Shown: piece by piece, positions 25,578 to 40,625 of the stretch
Layout: every line of letters starts with the position of its first letter
Numbering within the stretch: position 1 is the stretch's first letter
NCBI GenBank assembly: GCA_029203125.1
Contig: CP119317.1
Coordinates: 3,720,001-3,784,000, forward strand
DNA: 64,000 nt
Origin: Candidatus Cohnella colombiensis
GTDB lineage: Bacteria > Bacillota > Bacilli > Paenibacillales > Paenibacillaceae
Direction of reading: 5' to 3'
Notes under the pieces: model-generated
Database searches by the model: none
Seen by the model: the letters and a program-made list of their open reading frames with translations, nothing else
What the model was told of the DNA's origin: nothing
Made by a program: the position numbers and the translations under genes

Positions 25578-25793
25578 ATGAAGCAAATTGGCATCTCAAC
25601 GGAATATATTGCACTTGGCCAGTTTTTGAAGCTTGCAGAATGCATTTCAACGGGTGGCGAAGTGAAGTTTTTCCTACAGGAAAATGTTGTAAAGATTAAT
25701 GGTGAACCAGATAATCGAAGAGGTAGAAAGCTGTATGTCGGAGATCAAGTTGAAGTACAGGGCTTCGGCGCATTCGCAGTGAGTACCCGATAG
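25578..25793 (+). CDS. yaaA: S4-domain RNA-binding protein YaaA
   Basis: A 71-residue protein (MKQIGISTEYIALGQFLKLA) made of one S4 RNA-binding domain, with the typical GGEVKFFLQENVVKINGEPDNRRGRKLYVGDQVEV. In Bacillus it sits between dnaN and recF and is linked to large-subunit assembly. ATG at 25578 lies seven bases after GAGGCG and 11 bp past the dnaN stop. Confidence 0.95.
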   Translation: MKQIGISTEYIALGQFLKLAECISTGGEVKFFLQENVVKINGEPDNRRGRKLYVGDQVEVQGFGAFAVSTR

Positions 25794-25812
25794 TCAAGAA
25801 AGGGAATCTCTT

Positions 25813-26931
25813 ATGCAGTTAAAGAGTCTAGAGCTTCGCGGTTATCGGAACTATGATTCGCTCAAGCTTGCGACTGAAGCAGGAGTCAATATTTTTATTG
25901 GTCCGAATGCACAGGGAAAGACGAATCTCATCGAAGCGATCCACGTCTTAGCGTTAACGAAGTCACATCGCACCTCGAAGGATAAAGAACTCATTGGATG
26001 GAATGCGACTACTGCGTCCATTCATGCAGATATGGAACGTAAGCTGGGTTCGGTTAATTTGGAACTTATGCTGTCTGCACAAGGGAAAAAGGCGAAGATA
26101 AATGGCTTGGAACAGCGCAAGCTTAGCAGCTTCGTCGGTACATTGAATGTCGTATTATTCGCACCTGAAGATTTGGATATCGTTAAGGGAGCACCGGGAG
26201 TGCGCCGCCGATTCATGGACATGGAGATCGGTCAGGTACATCCCGGTTATTTGTATGACATGCAGCAATATCAAAAAATTGTGCAGCAACGTAACAATTA
26301 TTTGAAATCAACTGATATTCATCGAGCTTCAATGGAAATGCTTGAGGTGTGGAATGAACAACTTGCCACATACGGTGTGAAGATGATGAAGAGAAGACAA
26401 AGGTTCCTCGTTCAATTACAGAAATGGGCAGAAAAAATACATGCAGGTATTACAGCTGGATCCGAACATCTTACAGTTTCTTATAAGCCATCATTCGGAA
26501 CGAGCAATGATATAGAGAGCGAAGATGAGCCTTCTTTATTCCAACAATTTATGTTAAAGTTAACACAAGCCAAAGAGCAGGAATTTAGAAGAGGCCAAAC
26601 GTTAGCGGGGCCTCATCGTGATGATTTAAGTTTTGAGATTAACGGCAAAGATGTACAATCGTTCGGATCTCAGGGACAACAGCGAACTGCCGCATTATCA
26701 TTGAAGTTAGCAGAGCTTGAGCTAATGAATGAGGAGATCGGAGAATATCCGTTGTTATTGCTTGATGATGTACTATCTGAGCTAGACCAGACACGTCAAA
26801 CGCAGCTCATTGAAACTTTTCAAAGTCGTGTACAGACGTTTATAACGACGACGGGATTGGAAAGTGTCAATATGAGTCGATTGAAAGATGCAGCGATCTT
26901 CCATGTAAGGGATGGACAACTGCTGCGTTGA
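25813..26931 (+). CDS. recF: DNA replication and repair protein RecF
   Basis: ABC-type ATPase that helps load RecA at gaps. 372 residues with Walker A FIGPNAQGKTNLIEAIHVLA near the N-terminus, the RRFMDMEIGQ region, signature GSQGQQRTAALSLKLAELEL and Walker B YPLLLLDDVLSELDQTRQ. ATG at 25813 after GAAAGGGA. Part of dnaN-yaaA-recF-remB-gyrB. Confidence 0.97.
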   Translation: MQLKSLELRGYRNYDSLKLATEAGVNIFIGPNAQGKTNLIEAIHVLALTKSHRTSKDKELIGWNATTASIHADMERKLGSVNLELMLSAQGKKAKINGLEQRKLSSFVGTLNVVLFAPEDLDIVKGAPGVRRRFMDMEIGQVHPGYLYDMQQYQKIVQQRNNYLKSTDIHRASMEMLEVWNEQLATYGVKMMKRRQRFLVQLQKWAEKIHAGITAGSEHLTVSYKPSFGTSNDIESEDEPSLFQQFMLKLTQAKEQEFRRGQTLAGPHRDDLSFEINGKDVQSFGSQGQQRTAALSLKLAELELMNEEIGEYPLLLLDDVLSELDQTRQTQLIETFQSRVQTFITTTGLESVNMSRLKDAAIFHVRDGQLLR

Positions 26932-26949
26932 TTGCTTAGGAGGGATTGA

Positions 26950-29149
<2,200 letters not shown>

Positions 29150-29175
29150 TCAATGATTTGGTTGAACGAATGAAT

Positions 29176-29204
29176 AGGGGTATCTTCCTGGTGAAGATAC
29201 CCCT
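29176..29204. terminator. Bidirectional terminator between gyrB and the YheC/D gene
   Basis: Perfect 12-bp stem AGGGGTATCTTC/GAAGATACCCCT with a 5-base loop; a T-rich stretch lies to its right. It serves the convergent gyrB and YheC/D-like genes. Confidence 0.9.
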
Positions 29205-29209
29205 TGCAA

Positions 29210-29989
29210 TTAGTTTTTCATCTTAGGCTTACGTAAATGATATCGTCCATAAGCGACAGCGTAGGCATACATACGTCGAAAGATTTTACGATCATGTAGC
29301 TTACGAAATAAAAAAACATCGGGTAACGTATTAACCTCTAAGACCCATGGTTTTAAATTTTGATCAAGAGCAATATCAACACCGATTTCTTTAATCCGCG
29401 GATACTGCTTTTCTAACGCTTTAGCGATAAGGACACCTTGGTCGTGCAATTGTGCTAACACGGCACGGTATTGATCGGTGGACATATTCCGTTGAAGGAG
29501 CTTTTCAACAGGAAGAGGCGTACCTCCGTTGTGATAGTTCGTTACGATTCTTCGAGTATGTGCTAGACGGCCGATTATTCCGGTCGTTTCCCATTGATTG
29601 CGGGGGTTTTTCTGAACCATGACACGTAGATCGAAGCGTCGATTATTGTATTTGAGCAGTACAATTCCTTGTTGGGAGAGATAGGGGCGGCGTCTTTTCA
29701 CTTTAAGAAGCTTACGGTACATCTCGTCAAACGACTTAAAGCGATACTGCTTCTCCTCCGATTGAAAAAAATAAGGTGACGCAGCATCAGCTCTATTTTC
29801 CACTCGAATGACGCCTTTACCGAATGTGCCTCGAACAGGCTTCACATAGATCATCTGATATTGTTGCAGCATCTGTTCAACTGTTGCGCGATTAAAGCTG
29901 CGAGTATCTGGAATATAAGGCTTAATTATTGGATCAGCTAGTAACACTTTAGTCTTCGCCCATTTACTGTGGACGCGCTGGATTGTCAT
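29210..29989 (-). CDS. YheC/YheD-family ATP-grasp protein
   Basis: A 259-residue ATP-grasp-fold protein like the spore-coat-associated YheC/YheD family. Visible parts: MIYVKPVRGTFGKGVIRVE (ATP-binding lysine and Gly loop, residues ~47-65), RRFDLRVMVQKNPRNQWETTG, and the metal-binding end IGVDIALDQNLKPWVLEVNTLPD. The catalysed ligation is unknown. ATG at 29989 is used; it is about 12 bases from AAAGG, and a TTG ten codons up is an alternative. It is inserted in reverse between gyrB and gyrA. Confidence 0.82.
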   Translation of the reverse strand: MTIQRVHSKWAKTKVLLADPIIKPYIPDTRSFNRATVEQMLQQYQMIYVKPVRGTFGKGVIRVENRADAASPYFFQSEEKQYRFKSFDEMYRKLLKVKRRRPYLSQQGIVLLKYNNRRFDLRVMVQKNPRNQWETTGIIGRLAHTRRIVTNYHNGGTPLPVEKLLQRNMSTDQYRAVLAQLHDQGVLIAKALEKQYPRIKEIGVDIALDQNLKPWVLEVNTLPDVFLFRKLHDRKIFRRMYAYAVAYGRYHLRKPKMKN

Positions 29990-30021
29990 GTTGATGCATC
30001 CAACCTTTCCCTTCAGCAATA

Positions 30022-30030
30022 TGGTATAAT
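30022..30030 (+). promoter_or_regulatory. gyrA extended -10 promoter
   Basis: TGGTATAAT, an extended -10 element, about 55 bp before the gyrA start; no good -35. It lies within the 5' part of the opposing YheC/D region. Confidence 0.5.
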
Positions 30031-30082
30031 ATTCGAAATGACGAATACTCGCTACACAGATGTATAAGGAGGATTAATCTTC

Positions 30083-32620
30083 ATGTCGGAAGAACAACGC
30101 TCCCACGTTATCGATCGGGATATAGGCGTCGAAATGCGGGAATCGTTCATGGATTACGCAATGAGCATTATCGTTAGTCGGGCATTACCTGACGTACGAG
30201 ATGGTCTCAAGCCGGTTCACCGTCGTATTTTGTATGCGATGTCTGAATTAGGTATGGCGCCAGATAAGCCCTATAAGAAATCAGCTAGAATCGTCGGTGA
30301 AGTTATTGGTAAATATCACCCGCACGGAGACTCTTCGATTTATGAAGCAATGGTGCGGATGGCACAAGACTTCTCACTACGTTACCCTCAAGTAGATGGT
30401 CATGGGAACTTCGGTTCAATTGATGGTGATTCGGCCGCTGCGATGCGATATACAGAAGCTAGACTTTCTAAGATCGCAATGGAAATGTTGCGAGATATTA
30501 ATAAAGACACAATTGACTTTAAACCGAACTATGACGGCGAGGAGCAGGAGCCAGTCGTACTTCCTGCACGTTTTCCAAACTTGCTCGTTAACGGAAATAC
30601 AGGGATCGCGGTCGGGATGGCGACGAACATTCCACCCCACAATTTGCGTGAAGTCATTGAGGGGACACAAGCGTTAATTCGTAACCCTGAACTGAATTCG
30701 TATGATCTGATGGAATATATTACAGGACCTGACTTCCCAACGGCTGGATATATTCTTGGTAAAGTAGGTATCCGCCAAGCCTATTCAACAGGCCGCGGCT
30801 CAGTAACGATGAGAGCAAAAGCCGAAATTGAAGAAGTGAATGGTAAAGCACGGATTATCGTTCATGAATTACCTTACCAGGTCATTAAAGCGAGACTTGT
30901 AGAAAAAATTGCTGAGCTCGTTCGCGAGAAGAAGATTGATGGAATTACTGATCTTCGTGATGAATCCGATCGTAATGGGATGCGCGTCGTTATTGAATTA
31001 CGTCGTGACGTTACACCAACGGTCGTATTGAACAACCTATACAAGCAAACGCAGATGCAATCGACGTTCGGGATCAATATGCTTGCTCTCGTCAACAACG
31101 AACCGAAGACGCTCAATTTGCATGATATGCTTTATCACTATATTCAGCACCAAATTGAAGTTATTCGTCGCCGGACAGAGTTTGATCTGAAGAAAGCGGA
31201 AGCACGGGCGCATATTCTTGAAGGACTAAGAATTGCACTGGATCATCTTGACGAGGTCATCGCACTGATTCGCGGTTCTCGTACAACGGATGAAGCACGC
31301 GAAGGACTCATCACGCGTTTCGGATTGTCGCATGATCAATCACAGGCAATTCTCGATATGCGTTTACAACGCCTCACAGGACTTGAACGTGAGAAGATCG
31401 AGCAAGAGTACAATGAAATCATGGTGAAAATTGCAGAATACAAGGCGATTCTTGCTAATGAACAGCTTGTACTTGAGATCATCGATTCAGAGCTTGAGGA
31501 AATAAAGATCAGGTTTGGTGATGATCGTCGTACGGAAATTACGATTAGCGATGATGAAATTCTCGATGAAGACTTGATTCCACGTGATGATGTTGTTATT
31601 ACGATGTCTCATACGGGATACATCAAGCGTCTTCCAGTTTCCACATACCGTAACCAGAAGCGTGGTGGCCGCGGTATTATGGGAATGGGGACGAAAGATG
31701 ACGATTTCGTCGAAAATCTCTTTATTTCCAATACGCATCATTACTTGCTGTTCTTTACGAACAAAGGTCGGGTATTCCGTCTTAAAGCGTATGAGATTCC
31801 GGATCTAAGCCGGACAGCACGTGGAACACCGATTATTAACTTGATTCAGATTGATCAAGGAGAGACGATCAATGCGGTTATTCCGGTTGAATCGTTCGAA
31901 CCGAATCAATATTTGTTCTTTGCGACACGTAACGGAATCGTAAAGAAGACAAGCCTAGATGACTACTCAAACATTCGTAAGGTTGGTTTAATTGCGATTA
32001 ATCTTCGTGAAGATGACGATTTGATCGGCGTTAAGCTTACTGATGGAGAGCGCGAGATCATTATGGGAACAAGCAACGGGATGTCGATTCGCTTCTCGGA
32101 ATCCGATGTGCGTGGAATGGGCCGCTCTGCAACAGGAGTGAAGGGAATCGATCTGTCTGATGGCGACAAAGTAATCGATATGGATGTCGTTGATTCAGAC
32201 CAAGAGGTTCTCATCGTAACTGCTAATGGTTACGGCAAACGGACTCCGATGGGAGATTACCGGACGCAAACTCGTGGTGGTAAAGGTCTTAAGACGCTCA
32301 ATGTAACAGAAAAGAACGGATTGATCGTCGGCCTGAAGGTTGTTAATAATGATGAAGACTTAATGATCATGACAACTTCTGGAACGTTAATCCGGATGAG
32401 CATGTCAGGCATTAATACGATGGGCCGGATTACACAAGGCGTTAAATTGATCAACATTCGTGATGAAGATTCAGTAGCGACAGTTGCAAAAGCACCGAAG
32501 AGCGAGGATCAAGATTCAGAGGATTCAGAGGATCTCGAAGGTGATACTCCTTCAGTTGAGGCAACAACGAACGATAGCTCGAATGATAGCTCGAATGACG
32601 AAACGAATTCTAACGAATAG
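30083..32620 (+). CDS. gyrA: DNA gyrase subunit A
   Basis: Breakage-reunion subunit of gyrase, 845 residues. N-terminal part with [21 protein letters not shown], the quinolone region [17 protein letters not shown] with wild-type-like Ser-Ser, and the catalytic Tyr in [11 protein letters not shown]. The C-terminal beta-pinwheel carries the GyrA box [12 protein letters not shown]. The end is a long acidic and Ser/Asn-rich tail (residues ~815-845, [10 protein letters not shown]) longer than the core needs. ATG at 30083 after AAGGAGGATT. Confidence 0.98.
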   Translation: MSEEQRSHVIDRDIGVEMRESFMDYAMSIIVSRALPDVRDGLKPVHRRILYAMSELGMAPDKPYKKSARIVGEVIGKYHPHGDSSIYEAMVRMAQDFSLRYPQVDGHGNFGSIDGDSAAAMRYTEARLSKIAMEMLRDINKDTIDFKPNYDGEEQEPVVLPARFPNLLVNGNTGIAVGMATNIPPHNLREVIEGTQALIRNPELNSYDLMEYITGPDFPTAGYILGKVGIRQAYSTGRGSVTMRAKAEIEEVNGKARIIVHELPYQVIKARLVEKIAELVREKKIDGITDLRDESDRNGMRVVIELRRDVTPTVVLNNLYKQTQMQSTFGINMLALVNNEPKTLNLHDMLYHYIQHQIEVIRRRTEFDLKKAEARAHILEGLRIALDHLDEVIALIRGSRTTDEAREGLITRFGLSHDQSQAILDMRLQRLTGLEREKIEQEYNEIMVKIAEYKAILANEQLVLEIIDSELEEIKIRFGDDRRTEITISDDEILDEDLIPRDDVVITMSHTGYIKRLPVSTYRNQKRGGRGIMGMGTKDDDFVENLFISNTHHYLLFFTNKGRVFRLKAYEIPDLSRTARGTPIINLIQIDQGETINAVIPVESFEPNQYLFFATRNGIVKKTSLDDYSNIRKVGLIAINLREDDDLIGVKLTDGEREIIMGTSNGMSIRFSESDVRGMGRSATGVKGIDLSDGDKVIDMDVVDSDQEVLIVTANGYGKRTPMGDYRTQTRGGKGLKTLNVTEKNGLIVGLKVVNNDEDLMIMTTSGTLIRMSMSGINTMGRITQGVKLINIRDEDSVATVAKAPKSEDQDSEDSEDLEGDTPSVEATTNDSSNDSSNDETNSNE

Positions 32621-32652
32621 AAACCATTGACGCTTCCAAGGGGAGATTTAGG

Positions 32653-33729
32653 ATGCCGATTATTTCAACAACACAAGTACAAGTTGGAGATCGTTTAGGT
32701 AGCGATGTACAGACAGCCCTTGGCAGCGTGCTAATGGAGCAAGGCCGCTCGATTTCTGATAGGGACATCGATATTTTGAATGCTTTTCTCATTCCGAACG
32801 TCGATATTCAACGTGCGGGGTTAGAGGAAGCAGAAGAAAATAAAGAAGCGGACGATGCTTTGTCTTTAAATGAAGTAAAGCAAACTCCATTGCAAATTGA
32901 ATTTCTAGCGATGGAGAAACTTTTGAAACGTACGATGTCTATGATTAACTCTGGGCAAAAGCTGCCGGTGCTCGATTTGCGCAATGGCTTGATTTCACTG
33001 ATTGAGCATATTCAGGATTACAATGTACTGACGTTTCTCGTTCCGCCCTTTGAAGGAGACAACAATATCATTGTGCGCAACAGCGTACTATGTGCGATGA
33101 CATCCTATCATTTGGGTAAGTGGAGTCGATTTCCGGATAAAGACCTCTTACCGATTGCATTAGCTGGGCTGTTACATGATATCGGGAACATTAAGGTCGA
33201 TGCGGCAATCTTCAATAAGCCATCGCGACTATCGAGTGAAGAAGTTCTTGAGATGCGACAGCATACGATCTATGGGTTTAAAATACTGGAAAATGTAACA
33301 GCACTTAACCAAGGGGTATGGTTAACAGCATTGCAGCACCATGAGCGGATTGACGGTAGTGGATATCCGATGAAGGTCAAAGGTGACAAAATTCACCCTT
33401 ACGCTAAAATTGTAGCCATTGCCGACATGTATCATGCGATGACCTCGAATCGACTTTATCGAAAAGCAGAGTCTCCGTACTTGGTACTGGAGGAGCTATA
33501 TTCCGGTTCATTCGGAAAGCTTGATCCGATCTATGTTCAAACTTTCATCGAGCGGTTAACGCAATTCCATAATGGTGTATTCGTTCGGTTAAATGATGGT
33601 CGCATCGGAGAAATCGTGTTTACCGATCGAAGCAATCCAACACGGCCAATGGTATCACTCAATGGAGATATTATTAATTTGGCACAGCAACGCAATATGT
33701 TTATTGTTGAAGTGTTTACATCTAATTAA
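32653..33729 (+). CDS. HD-GYP domain protein
   Basis: A 358-residue protein whose C-terminal half is an HD-GYP phosphohydrolase domain: ALAGLLHDIGNIKVDAAIFNK (HD), MRQHTIYGFKILE, LQHHERIDGSGYPMKVKGDKIHPYAKIVAIADMYHAMTSNR, carrying the GYP signature. Such enzymes usually hydrolyse c-di-GMP. The N-terminal ~100 residues show no known sensor. ATG at 32653 follows GGGGAGATTT. It stands 33 bp after gyrA, so cotranscription is likely, and ends in a strong terminator. Confidence 0.92.
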   Translation: MPIISTTQVQVGDRLGSDVQTALGSVLMEQGRSISDRDIDILNAFLIPNVDIQRAGLEEAEENKEADDALSLNEVKQTPLQIEFLAMEKLLKRTMSMINSGQKLPVLDLRNGLISLIEHIQDYNVLTFLVPPFEGDNNIIVRNSVLCAMTSYHLGKWSRFPDKDLLPIALAGLLHDIGNIKVDAAIFNKPSRLSSEEVLEMRQHTIYGFKILENVTALNQGVWLTALQHHERIDGSGYPMKVKGDKIHPYAKIVAIADMYHAMTSNRLYRKAESPYLVLEELYSGSFGKLDPIYVQTFIERLTQFHNGVFVRLNDGRIGEIVFTDRSNPTRPMVSLNGDIINLAQQRNMFIVEVFTSN

Positions 33730-33745
33730 GATAATAGTAATGGGT

Positions 33746-33783
33746 AACAGAAGATTGTGGGAAACCACGATCTTCTGTTTTTG
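33746..33783 (+). terminator. Terminator after the HD-GYP gene
   Basis: 15-bp stem (33746-33760 with 33765-33779, one G-T pair), GAAA loop, then a T run. Confidence 0.92.
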
Positions 33784-33801
33784 TTAGGAGAATAGAAAAC
33801 G

Positions 33802-33894
33802 AATGTCAATCGAATTGAAAGCAAAGTGGAACCGGACAACCTCGCTGCGATCGATTTAATGTATAAGCTTGGCTTTCACAAAGAAGGCGTATAG
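33802..33894 (+). pseudogene. Remnant of a GNAT acetyltransferase C-terminus
   Basis: Thirty in-frame codons read NVNRIESKVEPDNLAAIDLM YKLGFHKEGV, then a stop. This is the typical acetyl-CoA-binding end of RimJ/RimL-type GNAT enzymes (RIE..V.PDN.A...L..KLGF..EG). The preceding bases are occupied by the HD-GYP terminator and contain no start or upstream domain, so only the last fifth of such a gene survives. It lies about 50 bp before the rRNA promoter. Confidence 0.7.
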
Positions 33895-33945
33895 AGGCAA
33901 CATGTAGAGGATTTTATTGTTTATAATATCTTTTTAAAAAAACAC

Positions 33946-33975
33946 TTGCATTGTTGGGCGCGAACGTGATATATT
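33946..33975 (+). promoter_or_regulatory. rRNA operon promoter
   Basis: TTGCAT (33946-33951), 18-bp spacer, TATATT (33970-33975), preceded by an A-rich tract (33932-33942) that could act as an UP element. Downstream is a 175-nt leader with an antiterminator-like GTTCTTTGAAAAC segment near 34023. Confidence 0.65.
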
Positions 33976-34150
33976 AATAAAGTCGCCGTTAGCGCGGACG
34001 ACACAAAACAAAAGAAACAAATTGTTCTTTGAAAACTGAATTCGAGCGAATTACGGTAATAAAAAAGTCTTACAGTGACTACGGTCGCAGTAAGCAAACC
34101 AGCAATACAGATTGAGCCATTTGGCTCTCACAATATGAAGCTTCGGCTTC

Positions 34151-35713
<1,563 letters not shown>

Positions 35714-35823
35714 AGCCCCTTGAGGGCTATAACAGATTATCGTATGAAGCTCGAGTTCAGTTTTGAGAGAGCAAGTCTCTTTCAATAAGTAATACCCGTG
35801 TATGTTTGGCGACATACGCACCT

Positions 35824-35942
35824 GTCTGGTGGTAATGGCGGAGGGGTACCACGCGTACCCATCTCGAACACGACCGTTAAGCCCTCCAGCGCCAATGGTA
35901 CTTGGACCGCAGGGTCCTGGGAGAGTAGGACGCCGCCAGGCA
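35824..35942 (+). rRNA. 5S ribosomal RNA, copy 1 (inside the 16S-23S spacer)
   Basis: A full-length 5S gene lying about 115 bp after 16S and before tRNA-Ile. It is nearly identical to copy 2 at 39363-39481 except in terminal helix I, where GG/CC here replaces AA/TT there, so pairing is kept. The stem extends outward (CCTGTCTGG/CCAGGCAGG) as a maturation stem. A hairpin with a T run follows directly. A 5S gene in this place is unusual; see findings. Confidence 0.93.
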
Positions 35943-35964
35943 GGCCCGATATTGGGGCTTTTTT
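35942..35964 (+). terminator. Terminator-like hairpin after 5S copy 1
   Basis: AGGCCC/GGGCTT stem around a GATATTG loop, followed by TTTT (six T counting the stem end), inside the rRNA operon ahead of tRNA-Ile. No new promoter is visible before the tRNA. Confidence 0.55.
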
Positions 35965-35982
35965 AATCGCCGGAACTAGCGA

Positions 35983-36059
<77 letters not shown>

Positions 36060-36139
36060 CAAACCCACAGTAACGGGGTCCCCGAAAAGTATTCGGAATA
36101 ACCTTCGGAGGATAACGTCACTTTTTGGGGAAATAGTTT

Positions 36140-36215
36140 GGGGACTTAGCTCAGCTGGGAGAGCACCTGCCTTGCACGCAGGGGGTCAGCGGTTCGATCC
36201 CGCTAGTCTCCACCA
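36140..36215 (+). tRNA. tRNA-Ala (TGC)
   Basis: 76 nt with CCA encoded. Acceptor GGGGACT/AGTCTCC, anticodon TGC at 36173-36175, T loop TTCGATC. About 80 bp after tRNA-Ile; the gap holds a long complementary pair likely used in processing. Confidence 0.96.
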
Positions 36216-36345
36216 TGAAGTTTTTGCACCTTGAAAACTGGATAACGAAACAAAGCGCGAATTAAGAAATCATCTTATAGCTGAGATGTGTTGAATCGTG
36301 ACGACCGAACATTAGCCTTGCGGCTAACGTTAGCGGATCGCACGT

Positions 36346-39274
<2,929 letters not shown>

Positions 39275-39362
39275 TAATTTCAACACTTCCGCAAGATGAT
39301 CTTATTTCACCGCTTTGTTTCGTATCCAGTTTTCAGGGCGCAAGCCTTGAACATCATTTTTG

Positions 39363-39481
39363 GTCTGGTAATAATGGCGGAGGGGTACCACGCGTACCCA
39401 TCTCGAACACGACCGTTAAGCCCTCCAGCGCCAATGGTACTTGGACCGCAGGGTCCTGGGAGAGTAGGACGTTGCCAGGCC
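39363..39481 (+). rRNA. 5S ribosomal RNA, copy 2
   Basis: The 5S gene in its normal position after 23S. Helix I uses AA/TT where copy 1 uses GG/CC; the flanking maturation stem (TTGGTCTGG/CCAGGCCAA) also differs from copy 1. Followed by a clear terminator. Confidence 0.97.
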
Positions 39482-39492
39482 AAACAAGAGAA

Positions 39493-39516
39493 AGCACCCT
39501 TACGGGTGCTTTTTTG
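39493..39516 (+). terminator. Terminator of the rRNA operon
   Basis: AGCACCC-TTAC-GGGTGCT followed by TTTTT. Confidence 0.9.
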
Positions 39517-39649
39517 TGTCATATACAATTTAAAAGTTCAACACTTAACATTACCTGTATGACCACCGCAAAGCTTCTTCAGCAACCTAATTTTTGCATT
39601 ATTATTTTGAATAGAACCAGTCGCCCACAAAAACACTAATCCGTGCCAC

Positions 39650-40294
39650 TCATTGATGATAATATAACACTTCACGAGATTCCAAGCGGATGACGCCATC
39701 ACCGCGTTCACGTCGTAAGCTTAATAGTAAACGAATGCGTGGTGTTAATAGCCACACATGCCAATATAGCAATGCAACGACTAACGAGGAATGCGTCCAT
39801 GGATAGAGCAAACCTGCGACACAGCAACCGACGAGAAATAAATGAAAGTGCAGTCTACGAAACAGAGCCAACTGTGTATCCATAATCGGTAGTGGACCGA
39901 TCCAGGGCCAATCGAGTCGCAAAGCCCATTTTTTCTCTGATAGTTGATCAACACGTCTAAGTGTAATCTTCAAAACAATGATATGTATAAGCATTATCAA
40001 AGCAGTTGCTAGCAATGAATACAGAAGTCCTGTCCAACTATAGATTAAGAACAGCACTAGGGGTACGAGTAGCGCAGTTACCATGTAGCTATATTTGCGC
40101 TCTGGATGAAGCGCTACTTTACGTATGAGTTTATAGTTATAGAATGTAGGGTCCTGCTTAGTAGGTAGTTCATCTTTCACAGTCGTAACCTCCAGGCCAA
40201 TCAATGCTTCTTTATTCATAATATCGGTCATTTCAGTTATGATTGTTAGGATAGGTCCCCCATACACTCTTACTATGAATAAGTATGATTTCAT
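39650..40294 (-). CDS. Uncharacterised membrane protein
   Basis: A protein of up to 214 residues that I do not recognise. From about residue 75 it has four likely transmembrane helices (MVTALLVPLVLFLIYSW, LLYSLLATALIMLIHIIVL, LFLVGCCVAGLLY, SLVVALLYWHVWLL) and ends in a basic tail (RRERGDGVIRLESREV). The start is unclear: the ATG at 40294 has no ribosome-binding site, and ATGs at 40231 and 40219 (MTDIMNKEALIGLE) are also poorly placed. It is a single leftward gene between the rRNA operon and csfB. Confidence 0.6.
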   Translation of the reverse strand: MKSYLFIVRVYGGPILTIITEMTDIMNKEALIGLEVTTVKDELPTKQDPTFYNYKLIRKVALHPERKYSYMVTALLVPLVLFLIYSWTGLLYSLLATALIMLIHIIVLKITLRRVDQLSEKKWALRLDWPWIGPLPIMDTQLALFRRLHFHLFLVGCCVAGLLYPWTHSSLVVALLYWHVWLLTPRIRLLLSLRRERGDGVIRLESREVLYYHQ

Positions 40295-40335
40295 AGAATA
40301 TGGACATACTAACTAGTAATTAATAGGGAAAGGCA

Positions 40336-40530
40336 GTGGTATCTGTGGATACGCAAACCTGCAACACCTGTATCGTCTGTGAGCAGCCGAAAGCGGAGGG
40401 CATTACGATTATTCAAGCATTCATCTGTACTTCTTGTGAATTAGCGATCGTCCGAACGAAGGTAGAAGATGAACAATATCCGTTCTTTGTGAAACAGCTT
40501 CGTCAGCTGCAAGTTAGATCATCGAGTTAA
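40336..40530 (+). CDS. csfB: Anti-sigma factor CsfB (Gin)
   Basis: Small zinc-binding inhibitor that keeps sigma-G (and others) off at the wrong time in sporulation. The 64-residue product has the family pattern: CIVCEQPKAEGI and FICTSCELAIV (two CxxC pairs), then YPFFVKQLRQLQ. Start GTG at 40336 is close to GGGAAAGG; GTG at 40345 is better spaced and equally possible. Position after the rRNA operon agrees with Bacillus. Confidence 0.88.
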   Translation: MVSVDTQTCNTCIVCEQPKAEGITIIQAFICTSCELAIVRTKVEDEQYPFFVKQLRQLQVRSSS

Positions 40531-40545
40531 TTACTATTATTTGAA

Positions 40546-40586
40546 AATAAAGCGTCAGAACCGGATGAGGTTCTGGCGTTTATTTT
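40546..40586 (+). terminator. Terminator after csfB
   Basis: Long stem AAAGCGTCAGAACC/GGTTCTGGCGTTT with a GGATGA loop and following TTTGTT. Confidence 0.88.
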
Positions 40587-40625
40587 GTTACAATGGGGAA
40601 AAGTAGGTTGAGAGGAAGATTGCAG

